Part shown: piece by piece, positions 35,046-42,523 of the stretch
Layout of the letters: each line of letters opens with the position of its first letter
Position numbering within the stretch: the stretch's first letter is position 1
Assembly: GCF_000426445.1 (NCBI RefSeq)
Contig: NZ_AUFJ01000014.1
Coordinates: forward strand, 159,380 to 223,379
DNA from: Brevibacterium album DSM 18261
Lineage (GTDB): Bacteria; Actinomycetota; Actinomycetes; Actinomycetales; Brevibacteriaceae
DNA length: 64,000 bases
Direction: 5' to 3'
Notes under the pieces: generated by a model
What the model was told of the DNA's origin: nothing
The model's input: the letters and a program-made list of their open reading frames with translations, nothing else
Database searches by the model: none
Program-made: the position numbers and the translations under genes

Positions 35046-36143
35046 ATGGTCGCGCGCAAAACCAGGCAATACGTCGCGGCAGCGGTGGAGTCCTTGACGC
35101 TCGCCATCGAGCTGTTCAACCGCCCGAGTCCGACAGGGCGTGAACATGCCACGGTGATGATGGCGGCTCATTCCTTCGAGATGCTGTTGAAGGCTGCGAT
35201 CTATGAGGATCGGAATAAGGTCAAGTTCTCCGGCAGCGACCGCTCCTTCGACCTCGGCAAGTGCGTGGCCGTAGCGGAGACCTCCCTCGGCATCATCGAC
35301 GAGGGCGATCGTGTCGTGCTGCTCGCGCTCAAGGAGGACCGCGATGCGGCCACTCACGACGTCATCGTGATGAACGACGACGTGCTGTGGCTGCACCTGC
35401 GCTCGGCAGTCACAATCTTCCGAAAGGTCCTGATCGGTCTCACTGGTCAGGATCTCACCGATGTGATGCCCGGCCGGGTGCTCCCAGTTTCTGCCACTCC
35501 GCCGACGGAGGTCGGCCTCGTCGTCGGCAAGGAGTTTGAACAGATCTCGGAGCTGCTGCGACCGGGCAAGAGGCGAAGCGCCGAGGCGAGGGCGCGGTTG
35601 CTGCCGCTCATGTCCCTCGACCGGGCGGCGCGCGGGGAGACCGCGCCTCCGACCGAAGGCGAGATCGTTCGGACCCTGCAGGCGGTGAAGGACGGCACGG
35701 ACTGGGCAACCGCGTTCCCCGGGGTCGTCGGCCTCCAGCTTGTCGGCTCGCCGCGCCCCTCGGACCAGGTCCAGGAGATCAGCCTCAAGATCGATCCGAA
35801 GCGCGGAGAGCTGCCCGTCCGTTTGGCTCGCGAAGGCGAGGACGCCGCCGCGTACCGCGAGATCGACACCTTCGACAGATACTCCCTCAAGCTGAGCAGG
35901 CTGGGGGAGAAGCTCGAGTTGACACGTCACCAGGGCTACGCCGTGATCCACCACCTCGATCTCAAGTCGGATCCGGCGTGCTACAGGTGCAAGACGACGT
36001 CCAAGGGCAACATCGCTTGGCAGGGGCTGAGTAATCGGGCGCTGGAACGGGCGCGGAAGGCTCTGGCCGACGGGTTGGACGTCGACGCCGCAGTGACGAG
36101 GTACAACGCCCATAACGCCAGCAAAGCCAAGAAGAGACGCTGA
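35046..36143 (+). CDS. DUF3644-like protein with HEPN-type R-x4-H motif
   Basis: 365-aa protein, 20 bp after the nuclease-like gene and probably in the same operon. The N-terminal region (SLTLAIELFNRP near 16-27, then AAHSFEMLLKAAIYEDR near 40-56) resembles DUF3644, a family assigned to the HEPN superfamily. The conserved HEPN ribonuclease motif appears as EDRDAATHD, with R99 and H104 (R-D-x3-H). The C-terminal part has an unassigned beta-rich region and a conserved-looking HQGYAVIHHLDLKSDPACY segment. HEPN proteins often cleave RNA in toxin-antitoxin or abortive infection systems, so a back-up effector to the restriction module is a reasonable hypothesis. No antitoxin partner is evident. Confidence 0.6.
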   Translation: MVARKTRQYVAAAVESLTLAIELFNRPSPTGREHATVMMAAHSFEMLLKAAIYEDRNKVKFSGSDRSFDLGKCVAVAETSLGIIDEGDRVVLLALKEDRDAATHDVIVMNDDVLWLHLRSAVTIFRKVLIGLTGQDLTDVMPGRVLPVSATPPTEVGLVVGKEFEQISELLRPGKRRSAEARARLLPLMSLDRAARGETAPPTEGEIVRTLQAVKDGTDWATAFPGVVGLQLVGSPRPSDQVQEISLKIDPKRGELPVRLAREGEDAAAYREIDTFDRYSLKLSRLGEKLELTRHQGYAVIHHLDLKSDPACYRCKTTSKGNIAWQGLSNRALERARKALADGLDVDAAVTRYNAHNASKAKKRR

Positions 36144-36221
36144 CCTCGCGTCGAAGCGACGTCGTGCGCAGAATGCAGTATAAGCATGAGCGAGTTCCGG
36201 TACGTAGAGCTATTTGGCGCG

Positions 36222-36227
36222 TAGACT
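36222..36227 (+). promoter_or_regulatory. -10 box of the serine recombinase gene
   Basis: TAGACT ends 6 nt before the ATG at 36234. A GGAG sits immediately before the start codon, too close to function as a normal ribosome-binding site. Confidence 0.5.
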
Positions 36228-36233
36228 GGAGGC

Positions 36234-37760
36234 ATGTCCGCATCGCCCGTCCGCGCCGTCCTCTACCTCCGCGTCAGCGAGGATCGCGAGATGGACGGGC
36301 TCGCGATCGACCGGCACCGCGAGGTGTGCCTGAGAATCGCCGACGAGCGGGGCTGGAAGATCACCGAGGAGTATGTTGACCAGTCGATCTCGGCGACGGA
36401 CAAGTCCAAGGTCCGGCCGGCCTACGACCGCATGGTCGCCGACTACGCCGCCGGCAGGATCGACGCGATCCTCTGCTGGGACCTCGATCGCCTCACCCGG
36501 CAGCCGCGCCAGCTCGAGGACTGGATCGAAGCGGCCGAGGAGCGCGGCCTCAAGCTGGTGACCGCCAACGGCGAGGCGGACCTCACCACCGACGGCGGGC
36601 GCATGTACGCCCGGATCAAGGCGGCCGTGGCGCGTGCCGAGGTCGAGCGCAAGGCCGAACGCCAGTCCCTCGCCCACAAGCAGCGGGCGAGGCAGGGTCG
36701 AGCGCCGAAGGGGCAGCGGCCGGTCGGCTACGCGACGAGCGGCGACGTCATCGAGCACGAGGCCGCCGCCGTTCGCGAGATGTTCCGCCTCTTCGCGATC
36801 AAGGACGGCACGACCATCGCCGCGATCGCCCGCGCTCTGTCGGGCATTGACGGCCCGGAGGTCCCGAAGTCCCTGCCGCAGATGACCCGGCACAGTCGGA
36901 CGGCGATGATCGAGCGCAACGAGCGCCGCGCGGCCGAGGGCCTCGCGACCAAGCCCGTCCCGGACGACGGTCGGTGGCACAGCTCGAGCGTTCTTGACAT
37001 CCTGCGCAACCCCCGCTACGCCGGCTACTCCGTGTACACCAATCGGATGGATCGGACGCAGAACAAGAGGCGGACCTGGTACAACCAGATCGTCGAGGAC
37101 GACGACGGCGAGCCGGTCCACGGCCAGTGGGATCCGATCGTTGACGAGCTAACCTGGTGGCGGGTCCAGGAGCGCCTCAACGAGCCGTCCAGGATTACGA
37201 ACAGGACCGGGTCGACCGCCCGCAAGCACCTCGGTGCCGGGCTGTACCTCTGCGGGTTGTGCGATAGGCCCGTGCGCACCGGTTCCGCCCGGTACCGCTG
37301 CGCCGCCTGCGGCATCAATCGGACTCGGGGGCACGTCGACGACTGGGTGCTCAAGCTCGTCCGTGCTCGCCTTGCTCGTCCCGACCTCGCCGACTCGGTC
37401 CCGGTCGCCGACGAGCCGCGCCTGCAGGCGATCCAGGCGCAGATCGGTGCGCACCAGGCGAAGATCAAGCGTGCTGAGCACGACTATGAAGCGGGCGACA
37501 TCGAAGGGCACCTTGTGAGGCGCATTCGAGAGAGGGAGAGCACAGCCATCGCCGCGCTGGAGACCGAGCGGCGATCTCTCACCGCCACGACGGACCTTGG
37601 TGGCGTCCTCGACGCCAAGGACCCCGTGAAGGCGTTCGAAGACGCCGACCTGATGATCAAGCGCCGCGTTATCGACTTCCTCTGCACCGTCCGGCTCTAC
37701 CCGCACCCGCGCGGGAAGAAGACCTTCGACCCAGAGACGGTGAAGGTCACGCCGAAGTAG
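36234..37760 (+). CDS. Large serine recombinase
   Basis: 508-aa site-specific recombinase. The resolvase catalytic domain is at about 6-145 with the nucleophile in YLRVSEDREMDG (S15) and a helix rich in Glu/Arg (AVARAEVERKAERQSLAHK near 130). The recombinase domain (about 165-270) is followed by a zinc-ribbon (LYLCGLCDRPV and YRCAACG near 338-362) and a coiled coil (about 400-450). This layout matches phage and ICE integrases of the serine class. It is the likely driver of integration of this island. The accompanying recombination directionality factor was not identified. Convergent with, and overlapping by 14 bp, an XRE gene. Confidence 0.9.
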   Translation: MSASPVRAVLYLRVSEDREMDGLAIDRHREVCLRIADERGWKITEEYVDQSISATDKSKVRPAYDRMVADYAAGRIDAILCWDLDRLTRQPRQLEDWIEAAEERGLKLVTANGEADLTTDGGRMYARIKAAVARAEVERKAERQSLAHKQRARQGRAPKGQRPVGYATSGDVIEHEAAAVREMFRLFAIKDGTTIAAIARALSGIDGPEVPKSLPQMTRHSRTAMIERNERRAAEGLATKPVPDDGRWHSSSVLDILRNPRYAGYSVYTNRMDRTQNKRRTWYNQIVEDDDGEPVHGQWDPIVDELTWWRVQERLNEPSRITNRTGSTARKHLGAGLYLCGLCDRPVRTGSARYRCAACGINRTRGHVDDWVLKLVRARLARPDLADSVPVADEPRLQAIQAQIGAHQAKIKRAEHDYEAGDIEGHLVRRIRERESTAIAALETERRSLTATTDLGGVLDAKDPVKAFEDADLMIKRRVIDFLCTVRLYPHPRGKKTFDPETVKVTPK

Positions 37761-37989
37761 AGGACTGCAACTGGATTCCGGCCATCAGATCCGAGGGGGT
37801 CACGCCGAGGCCGTGCGCCAGCCGGACGATGACGTCCAGCGTCGGGTTCCGAACGCCCCGCTCGACCCCGGAGACGTATGTGCGGTCCATCTCGATGTGA
37901 TGGGCGAACGCCTCCTGCGCCCAGCCCTGCGCTCGGCGCAGCTCCCGAACCCGGTCGCCGAACGCCCGGCGATGATCGGGAATCCTCAT
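37747..37989 (-). CDS. XRE-family HTH regulator
   Basis: 80-aa single-domain HTH_3 protein. The helix-turn-helix spans about 10-65 (VRELRRAQGWAQEAFAHHIEM, then YVSGVERGVRNPTLDVIVRLA). It overlaps the 3' end of the recombinase gene by 14 bp in convergent orientation, as seen for element-borne repressors. A small palindrome (ACAGA-A-TCTGT, 37996-38006) lies just upstream of the ATG and may be its operator. Confidence 0.85.
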   Translation of the reverse strand: MRIPDHRRAFGDRVRELRRAQGWAQEAFAHHIEMDRTYVSGVERGVRNPTLDVIVRLAHGLGVTPSDLMAGIQLQSSTSA

Positions 37990-37995
37990 GATTCA

Positions 37996-38006
37996 ACAGA
38001 ATCTGT
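37996..38006. promoter_or_regulatory. Possible XRE operator
   Basis: ACAGA-A-TCTGT inverted repeat 7 bp upstream of the XRE start codon. The arms are short, so this is tentative. Confidence 0.3.
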
Positions 38007-38125
38007 AAGATGATTACCAGTCCACGGACTATGAGTCACATGGCCGAGGAATCGAGACGCCACTCGCGCAGGTCGACTGGTCCACTGAGTCGTCGCGCGA
38101 GTGTCTGGAGAGATGGGGGAAGCTC

Positions 38126-38884
38126 TTGACCGCGACCGCAGCCCGCAAGATCGCCGTCGCCACATCGTCGCTCGCCGCCGCGGTGCTCCTGCTCGCCGGG
38201 TGCTCAGGCGGGACTGGTGAGGCTCCTGATAGCGGCGGAGACGCCTCGGGCGATGGCGACGTAGAACAGAGTTCTGCGGTCGTGTATCAGGTCGACGAGG
38301 TCAAGACCGATGACGGCAACCCGTTCACGTCCGACTCGCCGGTCACGATCGAGCTCTCCGACGAGCTGGAGAGCGCTCTGCCGACCGGGGCGCAGATGAC
38401 GGTCGGTCAGTACACGATCAGCGCGAAGGCCTTCGAGACCGGCATGTGCCGACTCGATGTCGAGACCGTGTTCGCCAACGGCGGCCAGGACACTCTCTCC
38501 GCGACACGTGAGCGGGGAGGGGACAACCCCCACGAGTTCGTGATGTCGGCCCTGACGAAGGATCGAAAATATTCCGATGCCATCGTGGTCGACGCGCCGC
38601 CGAGCGACGAGGACCTCGAGGACGACGGCGAGTACATCACCGATGATTTCACGCGGATGACGTTCGTCGACCGGTGCAGTGAGAACGCCACCGACCGCTT
38701 CCTGCCGCTCGACTTCCTCTACCCGGGCGAGGACGGCGACGAGCTCGAGAGCTTCGCCGACGTCGACATCGCGGTCGTCGGCGGAACCCAGAGCGGGAGC
38801 GCCGGAGCCACGTTGTTCCTCATCGGCGACACCGAGGCTGAGCTGACGCCCGCGGGTGACTGGAGATCTCCGGAAGAGGACTGA
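38126..38884 (+). CDS. Predicted lipoprotein of unknown function
   Basis: 252-aa lipoprotein with a basic n-region (ARK), hydrophobic core and lipobox LLAGC (lipidated C27). The mature part is acidic, begins with a Gly/Ser/Asp linker, and shows no recognised domain; two further cysteines (in GMCRLD and DRCSEN) may pair. The start is TTG preceded by GGGGGA at good spacing. It lies 136 bp after the XRE gene on the opposite strand and 33 bp before an Lsr2-like gene. Confidence 0.7.
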   Translation: MTATAARKIAVATSSLAAAVLLLAGCSGGTGEAPDSGGDASGDGDVEQSSAVVYQVDEVKTDDGNPFTSDSPVTIELSDELESALPTGAQMTVGQYTISAKAFETGMCRLDVETVFANGGQDTLSATRERGGDNPHEFVMSALTKDRKYSDAIVVDAPPSDEDLEDDGEYITDDFTRMTFVDRCSENATDRFLPLDFLYPGEDGDELESFADVDIAVVGGTQSGSAGATLFLIGDTEAELTPAGDWRSPEED

Positions 38885-38917
38885 CCCCGGAGCGAACTCA
38901 CTGGGAGGAGACTCATC

Positions 38918-39235
38918 ATGGCCACGAAGACGCTCGTCATCTCGGACATCAGCGGCGAGCCGGACGCGGAGACGGTGACGATCGGCCTGCGCAGCAACTG
39001 GTACGACGTTGACCTGACCGCGTCGGAGCGGACCGAGCTCGAGCAGATGCTCACGCCCTACATCCAGGTCGGCCGCAAGCCCGTGCGGAAGCCGTCGAAC
39101 CGGTTCGTGCCGGAGACGACGCCCGACGAGCGCGAGGAGATCCGCGCCTGGGCGAAGGAGCAGGGCTACGCCGTTGCCGATTACGGCATGGTGCCGAAGA
39201 AGATCTACAGGGCCTACACGGCGGCGCACGCGTGA
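38918..39235 (+). CDS. Lsr2-like nucleoid-associated protein on the island
   Basis: 105-aa protein with the two-part layout of Lsr2: an N-terminal beta-rich dimerisation domain (VISDISGEPDAETVTIGL, then WYDVDLTASERTELEQML), a basic linker, and a C-terminal DNA-binding helix pair (TPDEREEIRAWAKEQGYAVAD, ending IYRAYTAAHA). Lsr2 is the actinobacterial H-NS analogue that silences AT-rich foreign DNA. The canonical minor-groove RGR triplet between the last two helices is replaced here (ADYGMVPKK), so specificity or affinity probably differs. GGGAGGAG precedes the ATG. It overlaps the next gene by 4 bp. Confidence 0.75.
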   Translation: MATKTLVISDISGEPDAETVTIGLRSNWYDVDLTASERTELEQMLTPYIQVGRKPVRKPSNRFVPETTPDEREEIRAWAKEQGYAVADYGMVPKKIYRAYTAAHA

Positions 39236-39708
39236 CCCGCATCGCGCCGATCTGGTACTACGAGGGACGGGTCGCCTACCCGAGCCGGGAGCAGCTTCGC
39301 CGTGCGCGGCAGATGCTCGACCTGGACTTCGGGGACGGCGGGCGGCCGACACTCGATCTCGACTGCACGCACATCCAGCGGCTCGTCGTCCGCGGGCCCG
39401 CGCATCGGATCGAGGAGCTCGACGCGCAGATGCTGCGGAGGTTCCGCGACGACGTGGGCCATGCGCGGGGCCTCCGCGTCCTCACCCACGAGACCGACAG
39501 GGACAGCACCCACAGCAAGGTGACGATCACCCGCGAGATTGTCTACGTCATCGAGTCGCGGCCGACTCGAGGGTACGTGAAGCTCACACTGAAGTCCGAG
39601 GTGCCGCAGGGGCATCCCACCGGCGCGGGCTCCGACCGCGGATCGGTCACCAACCCCGCCTACGACGGACTCTTCTCGGGCCTGGACGGCGTATCCAAGC
39701 GCCGCTGA
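39232..39708 (+). CDS. Hypothetical protein coupled to the Lsr2-like gene
   Basis: 158-aa protein beginning at a GTG that overlaps the Lsr2-like stop codon (GTGA), so translation is coupled. It is basic, mixed alpha/beta, with no signal peptide or transmembrane helix and no recognised motif. The tight coupling suggests a partner role for the Lsr2-like protein. Confidence 0.6.
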   Translation: MTRIAPIWYYEGRVAYPSREQLRRARQMLDLDFGDGGRPTLDLDCTHIQRLVVRGPAHRIEELDAQMLRRFRDDVGHARGLRVLTHETDRDSTHSKVTITREIVYVIESRPTRGYVKLTLKSEVPQGHPTGAGSDRGSVTNPAYDGLFSGLDGVSKRR

Positions 39709-40022
39709 CCGCGACCCCGCCGCGTCGCGGCGTCGCGGGTGAGGTGGACTTCGAGGACACGGGCCCGCGCCAGGTGCTCCAGCGTCCGCACGGAGGGGGC
39801 AACGTCGCCCCGCTCGAGGCGGGCGACCCGGGGCTGCGCCCAGCCGAGCTGCGCGGCGAGCCCGGTCTGGCTCAGGCCGTGCTCGGCGCAGTGCCGGACC
39901 ACGGCGGCGCTGACGGCACCGGCCGGCTCGAGCCGGTCCGCCCCGGCCGCGTAGGCCGGGTCTACCGCATAGCGCTGACGGCTGATCTGAGCGTGAGGCG
40001 TCAACTCGGAGACCTTGGCCAC
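39660..40022 (-). CDS. HTH-domain regulator (XRE type)
   Basis: 120-aa protein whose central part is a Cro/C1-type HTH (HCAEHGLSQTGLAAQLGWAQ, then VARLERGDVAPSVRTLEHLA). It starts at a GTG at 40022 with TAGCAT 6 nt upstream, a leaderless arrangement. It is convergent with the hypothetical gene at 39232-39708, with a 49-bp overlap, and divergent from the small gene at 40083. Resembles stand-alone antitoxin or element regulators; no toxin partner identified. Confidence 0.7.
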   Translation of the reverse strand: MAKVSELTPHAQISRQRYAVDPAYAAGADRLEPAGAVSAAVVRHCAEHGLSQTGLAAQLGWAQPRVARLERGDVAPSVRTLEHLARARVLEVHLTRDAATRRGRGQRRLDTPSRPEKSPS

Positions 40023-40028
40023 GGCCCC

Positions 40029-40034
40029 ATGCTA
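40029..40034 (-). promoter_or_regulatory. -10 box of the HTH gene at 39660-40022
   Basis: TAGCAT on the minus strand ends 6 nt before the GTG start at 40022. Confidence 0.5.
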
Positions 40035-40070
40035 GGACGGGCAGGAGGCGTCCGGTCAAGGACCGACTGA

Positions 40071-40076
40071 GACACT
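40071..40076 (+). promoter_or_regulatory. -10 box of the 67-aa gene
   Basis: GACACT ends 6 nt before the ATG at 40083, the same spacing as other leaderless genes in this window. Confidence 0.4.
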
Positions 40077-40082
40077 GTTGTG

Positions 40083-40286
40083 ATGACTGACGATCCCGCT
40101 CCCAACGTCGACCTGCCCAGCGCCGTCGCCGACGGCTTGATCTACGCCTGCGCCAGGTACGCCGCCGACAAAGCACGGGCGCTGCTGGACGAGGAGCCCG
40201 GCATGACGGCTGTCGACCTCCTGCAACGGCTCGAGGACGAGGCCGAGATCGTCGCCGACAGCCTGCCGCTGACGGTCAGGGACTGA
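40083..40286 (+). CDS. Small acidic hypothetical protein
   Basis: 67-aa, largely helical, acidic protein with no recognised motif. ATG at 40083 is preferred over the adjacent GTG because of the -10 spacing. It is divergent from the HTH gene and its last 11 bp overlap the 3' end of the truncated resolvase. Confidence 0.5.
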   Translation: MTDDPAPNVDLPSAVADGLIYACARYAADKARALLDEEPGMTAVDLLQRLEDEAEIVADSLPLTVRD

Positions 40287-40808
40287 CCGGCTCCCCAGTC
40301 GCTGCGCGCTCCGCCAGCACGCTGTGCACCGCGCCCACGGACACCCCGGTCGCCCGGGCGATCTCGCGGATCGACTGCTCGTCCTCGTCGCGCCGGGCGA
40401 TGATGATCCGCCGGAGGTCGTCGGTGACCTTCCGAGGACGCCCGCCGACCCGGCCGCGCTTCCGCGCCGCCTCGAGTCCGTTCTTCGTCTTGCGGGCGAT
40501 GTCGCGGCGACGGTCCTCGGCCAGCGCCAGCGCCAGGTCGAGGATGAGACTGCGCTCGGTGTGCTCGCCGGCGGCGATGCCCTCGAGCACCTTGACGGCG
40601 TACCCCTGCTCGAACAGGTCGTTGAGGACGATGAGACCCTCCAGGAGACTGCGGCCGAGCCGGTCGACCTCCTGCACCGCGAGCATGTCGCCGTCGCGCA
40701 TGTAGTCCAGCGCCGCCTGGAGGTCCGGCCGGTCGGCCAGGGCGAGCCTCCCGCTGACTTTCTCCTCGAAGACCCGCACGCAGATCGGATCGAGCGCGTC
40801 GTGCTGCC
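40276..40808 (-). pseudogene. Resolvase/invertase gene missing its 5' end
   Basis: Serine resolvase (Tn3/Hin type). From RQHDALDPIC onward it matches the intact N-terminus of the homologue at 58786-59357, including EVDRLGRSLLEGL, the E-helix and the C-terminal HTH (SIREIARATGVSVGAVHSVL). The first 20 or so residues, including the nucleophile-bearing RVST motif, are absent because the sequence switches to MFS-derived DNA at 40808/40809. It cannot be an active recombinase. The frame stays open a further 31 bp into foreign sequence. Confidence 0.85.
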
Positions 40809-41864
40809 GGGCAACTGGTGACGGTGTTCGCGTTGACACTGGCGGTCGCGGCCCCGGTGCTGAGTTGGCTGCTGAGCTCGCTAGATCGACGGAAGGCGCT
40901 CCAACTCGCGCTAGCCGTGTTCGTTGTTGGGAACATCGCGACCGCGTTGAGTCCGAACTATCCGATCATGATGTCGGCTCGGGTCCTCACCGCTCTCGGT
41001 GCCGCGTCAATCACAGCCTCGGCATCAAGTGCGGCTGTCGCGATCGCTCCCGAAGCACGCCGCGGCCGGGCGATGGCGTTGGTCATCGGTGGCCTGACGC
41101 TGTCGACCGCGCTGGGCATGCCGCTCGGTAACCTGATCGGCGGCGTCGACTGGCGACTCACGTTGTGGGCCGTTGCGGGACTGGGGGTGCTCGCCGCCTT
41201 GGGGATCTCGGTGTGGTTGCCGAGGGTGTCGCTCCCAGCCGTCAGCTTGACCGCCCGTCTTGCGCCGCTGCGCCAGGTCAACGTGCTCACGATCCTGATA
41301 GCGACGACGCTGGTCATGGCCGGGCACTACACCCTCTACACCTACATTGGCGCGATCACCGCGGACGCCACGACCGATACGTTTCACCAAGCGCTCATCC
41401 TGATCCTCTTTGCCTGGGGCCTTGGCGTCCTGGGCGGCAACTTCCTCGCCGGGCTCTGGGCGGACAAGCGCTCAGGCCTAGGAGTCGCAGTGGCCGCACT
41501 CGGCAGCGGCACCGTGCTGCTCGCGGTCAGCCCGCTCACCGTTGGCCACCTGGCGATCGTGATCGTCTGGGCGGTCGTCTGGGGAGCAACTGACGGGATG
41601 GCCTCGGTGGTGCAGCAACACCGCTTGGTGGCGATCGCGCCCGCATCCGCACCACTGCTGTTCGGGCTCAACTCCTCAGCCATCTATGTCGGCGTCGCGA
41701 TAGGAGGTGTCCTCGGCGGCGTATCTCAGGAGTGGTTCGCCATCACGCTGCTCGGCATTCCCGCGGCCGCCATAGCGCTGCTCGCCACGCTGATGACCGT
41801 CGTTGACGGGCGACGAAGCAGGAGTGAACGAAGAGCACGGGGTCAGGTCGAGTACGCCCGCTAG
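40809..41864 (+). pseudogene. MFS transporter gene missing its 5' end
   Basis: Drug/sugar-efflux type MFS permease. Similarity starts abruptly at GQLVTVFALTLAVAAPVLSW, which is normally inside the second helix, so about 45-50 N-terminal residues including the first helix are missing. The rest has about ten helices, including the motif RRKALQLALAVFVVG and the second-half motif LAGLWADKR. An in-frame GTG at 40818 could in principle restart translation, but the protein would lack helix 1. Head-to-head with the truncated resolvase at the same breakpoint. Confidence 0.8.
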
Positions 41865-41907
41865 GACGAGGGCGCGTAGCGGAAGCCATGGACCAGAGCC
41901 GAGTCGA

Positions 41908-42152
41908 GCTGTTTGCCGCAACTAGACCGTCGCGGCGCAGAGCTGTTGTTTCAGGTTCTTACCGAACGCGAAGAGAAGGCCTCCGTCGCGATCGCCTCCA
42001 ACGAGTCGTTCTCCGGCTGGACCAAGACCTTCACCGATCCGCGACTCTGCGCCGCCATCGTTGACCGCCTCACCTTCGGCGGCACCATCATCGAGACCGG
42101 CACCGACTCCTACCGCCTCGCCCACACCAGGCAGGCAGTCCAGCGCGGCTGA
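41908..42152 (+). pseudogene. 3' remnant of an IS21-family istB gene
   Basis: About 80 residues corresponding to the C-terminal part of IstB, the helper AAA+ ATPase of IS21 transposition: LDRRGAELLFQVLTERE, then IASNESFSGWTKTF (sensor I region) and CAAIVDRLTFGG. The N-terminal Walker A half and the whole istA gene are missing. It follows the truncated MFS gene after 43 bp and ends next to repeats resembling an IS21 end. Confidence 0.85.
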
Positions 42153-42161
42153 GTCCAAGGA

Positions 42162-42251
42162 GCGGTGTCGAAGCTCATCGACAGAGACGACCGAGATCAG
42201 GCCCAAGCGGTGTCAGAGCAGACCGACAAGTGGTGTCGGATCTGACCGACG
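42162..42251. mobile_element. Probable IS21-family end with multiple terminal repeats
   Basis: Three related 21-22-bp repeats at 42162-42183, 42207-42228 and 42231-42251 share GGTGTC followed by A-rich spacing and (A/C)(T/C)CGAC(A/G). Several short repeats inside the end are typical of IS21 transposase sites. The opposite end is missing. From 42252 to 42523 nothing was recognised beyond the ribosome-binding site of the next gene. Confidence 0.6.
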
Positions 42252-42523
42252 TGGCCACCGCAAGGGGCGCGGATCCGCTCTTCGACGCATGCTGCTGTAT
42301 GCTCGTGAGGCCGGTTTCCCGGGCGGGGCTGCGCGGTTGATGCAGGCAGCGACCGCCATCGGCATGCCGGGCAGTCGGATATCCTGTACCTGGCCGGTCG
42401 CCCGTCGCCGAATCAGTGCCCATCGTGGTAAATGCAGCGTCATCCACCGACCGTGGCTTCTTCACCATCGGGACCCGGTGGTGATCGCCGGAGCCCACAT
42501 CCAAAGTGTTCGGAGGTATACAC

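Noticed and set aside
36443..37706. Minus-strand frames opposite the serine recombinase
   Set aside because: No domain similarity; recombinase motifs on the plus strand are continuous.
42162..42251. CRISPR array
   Set aside because: Only three short, imperfect repeats with very short, unequal spacers, and they abut an istB remnant; an IS end fits better.
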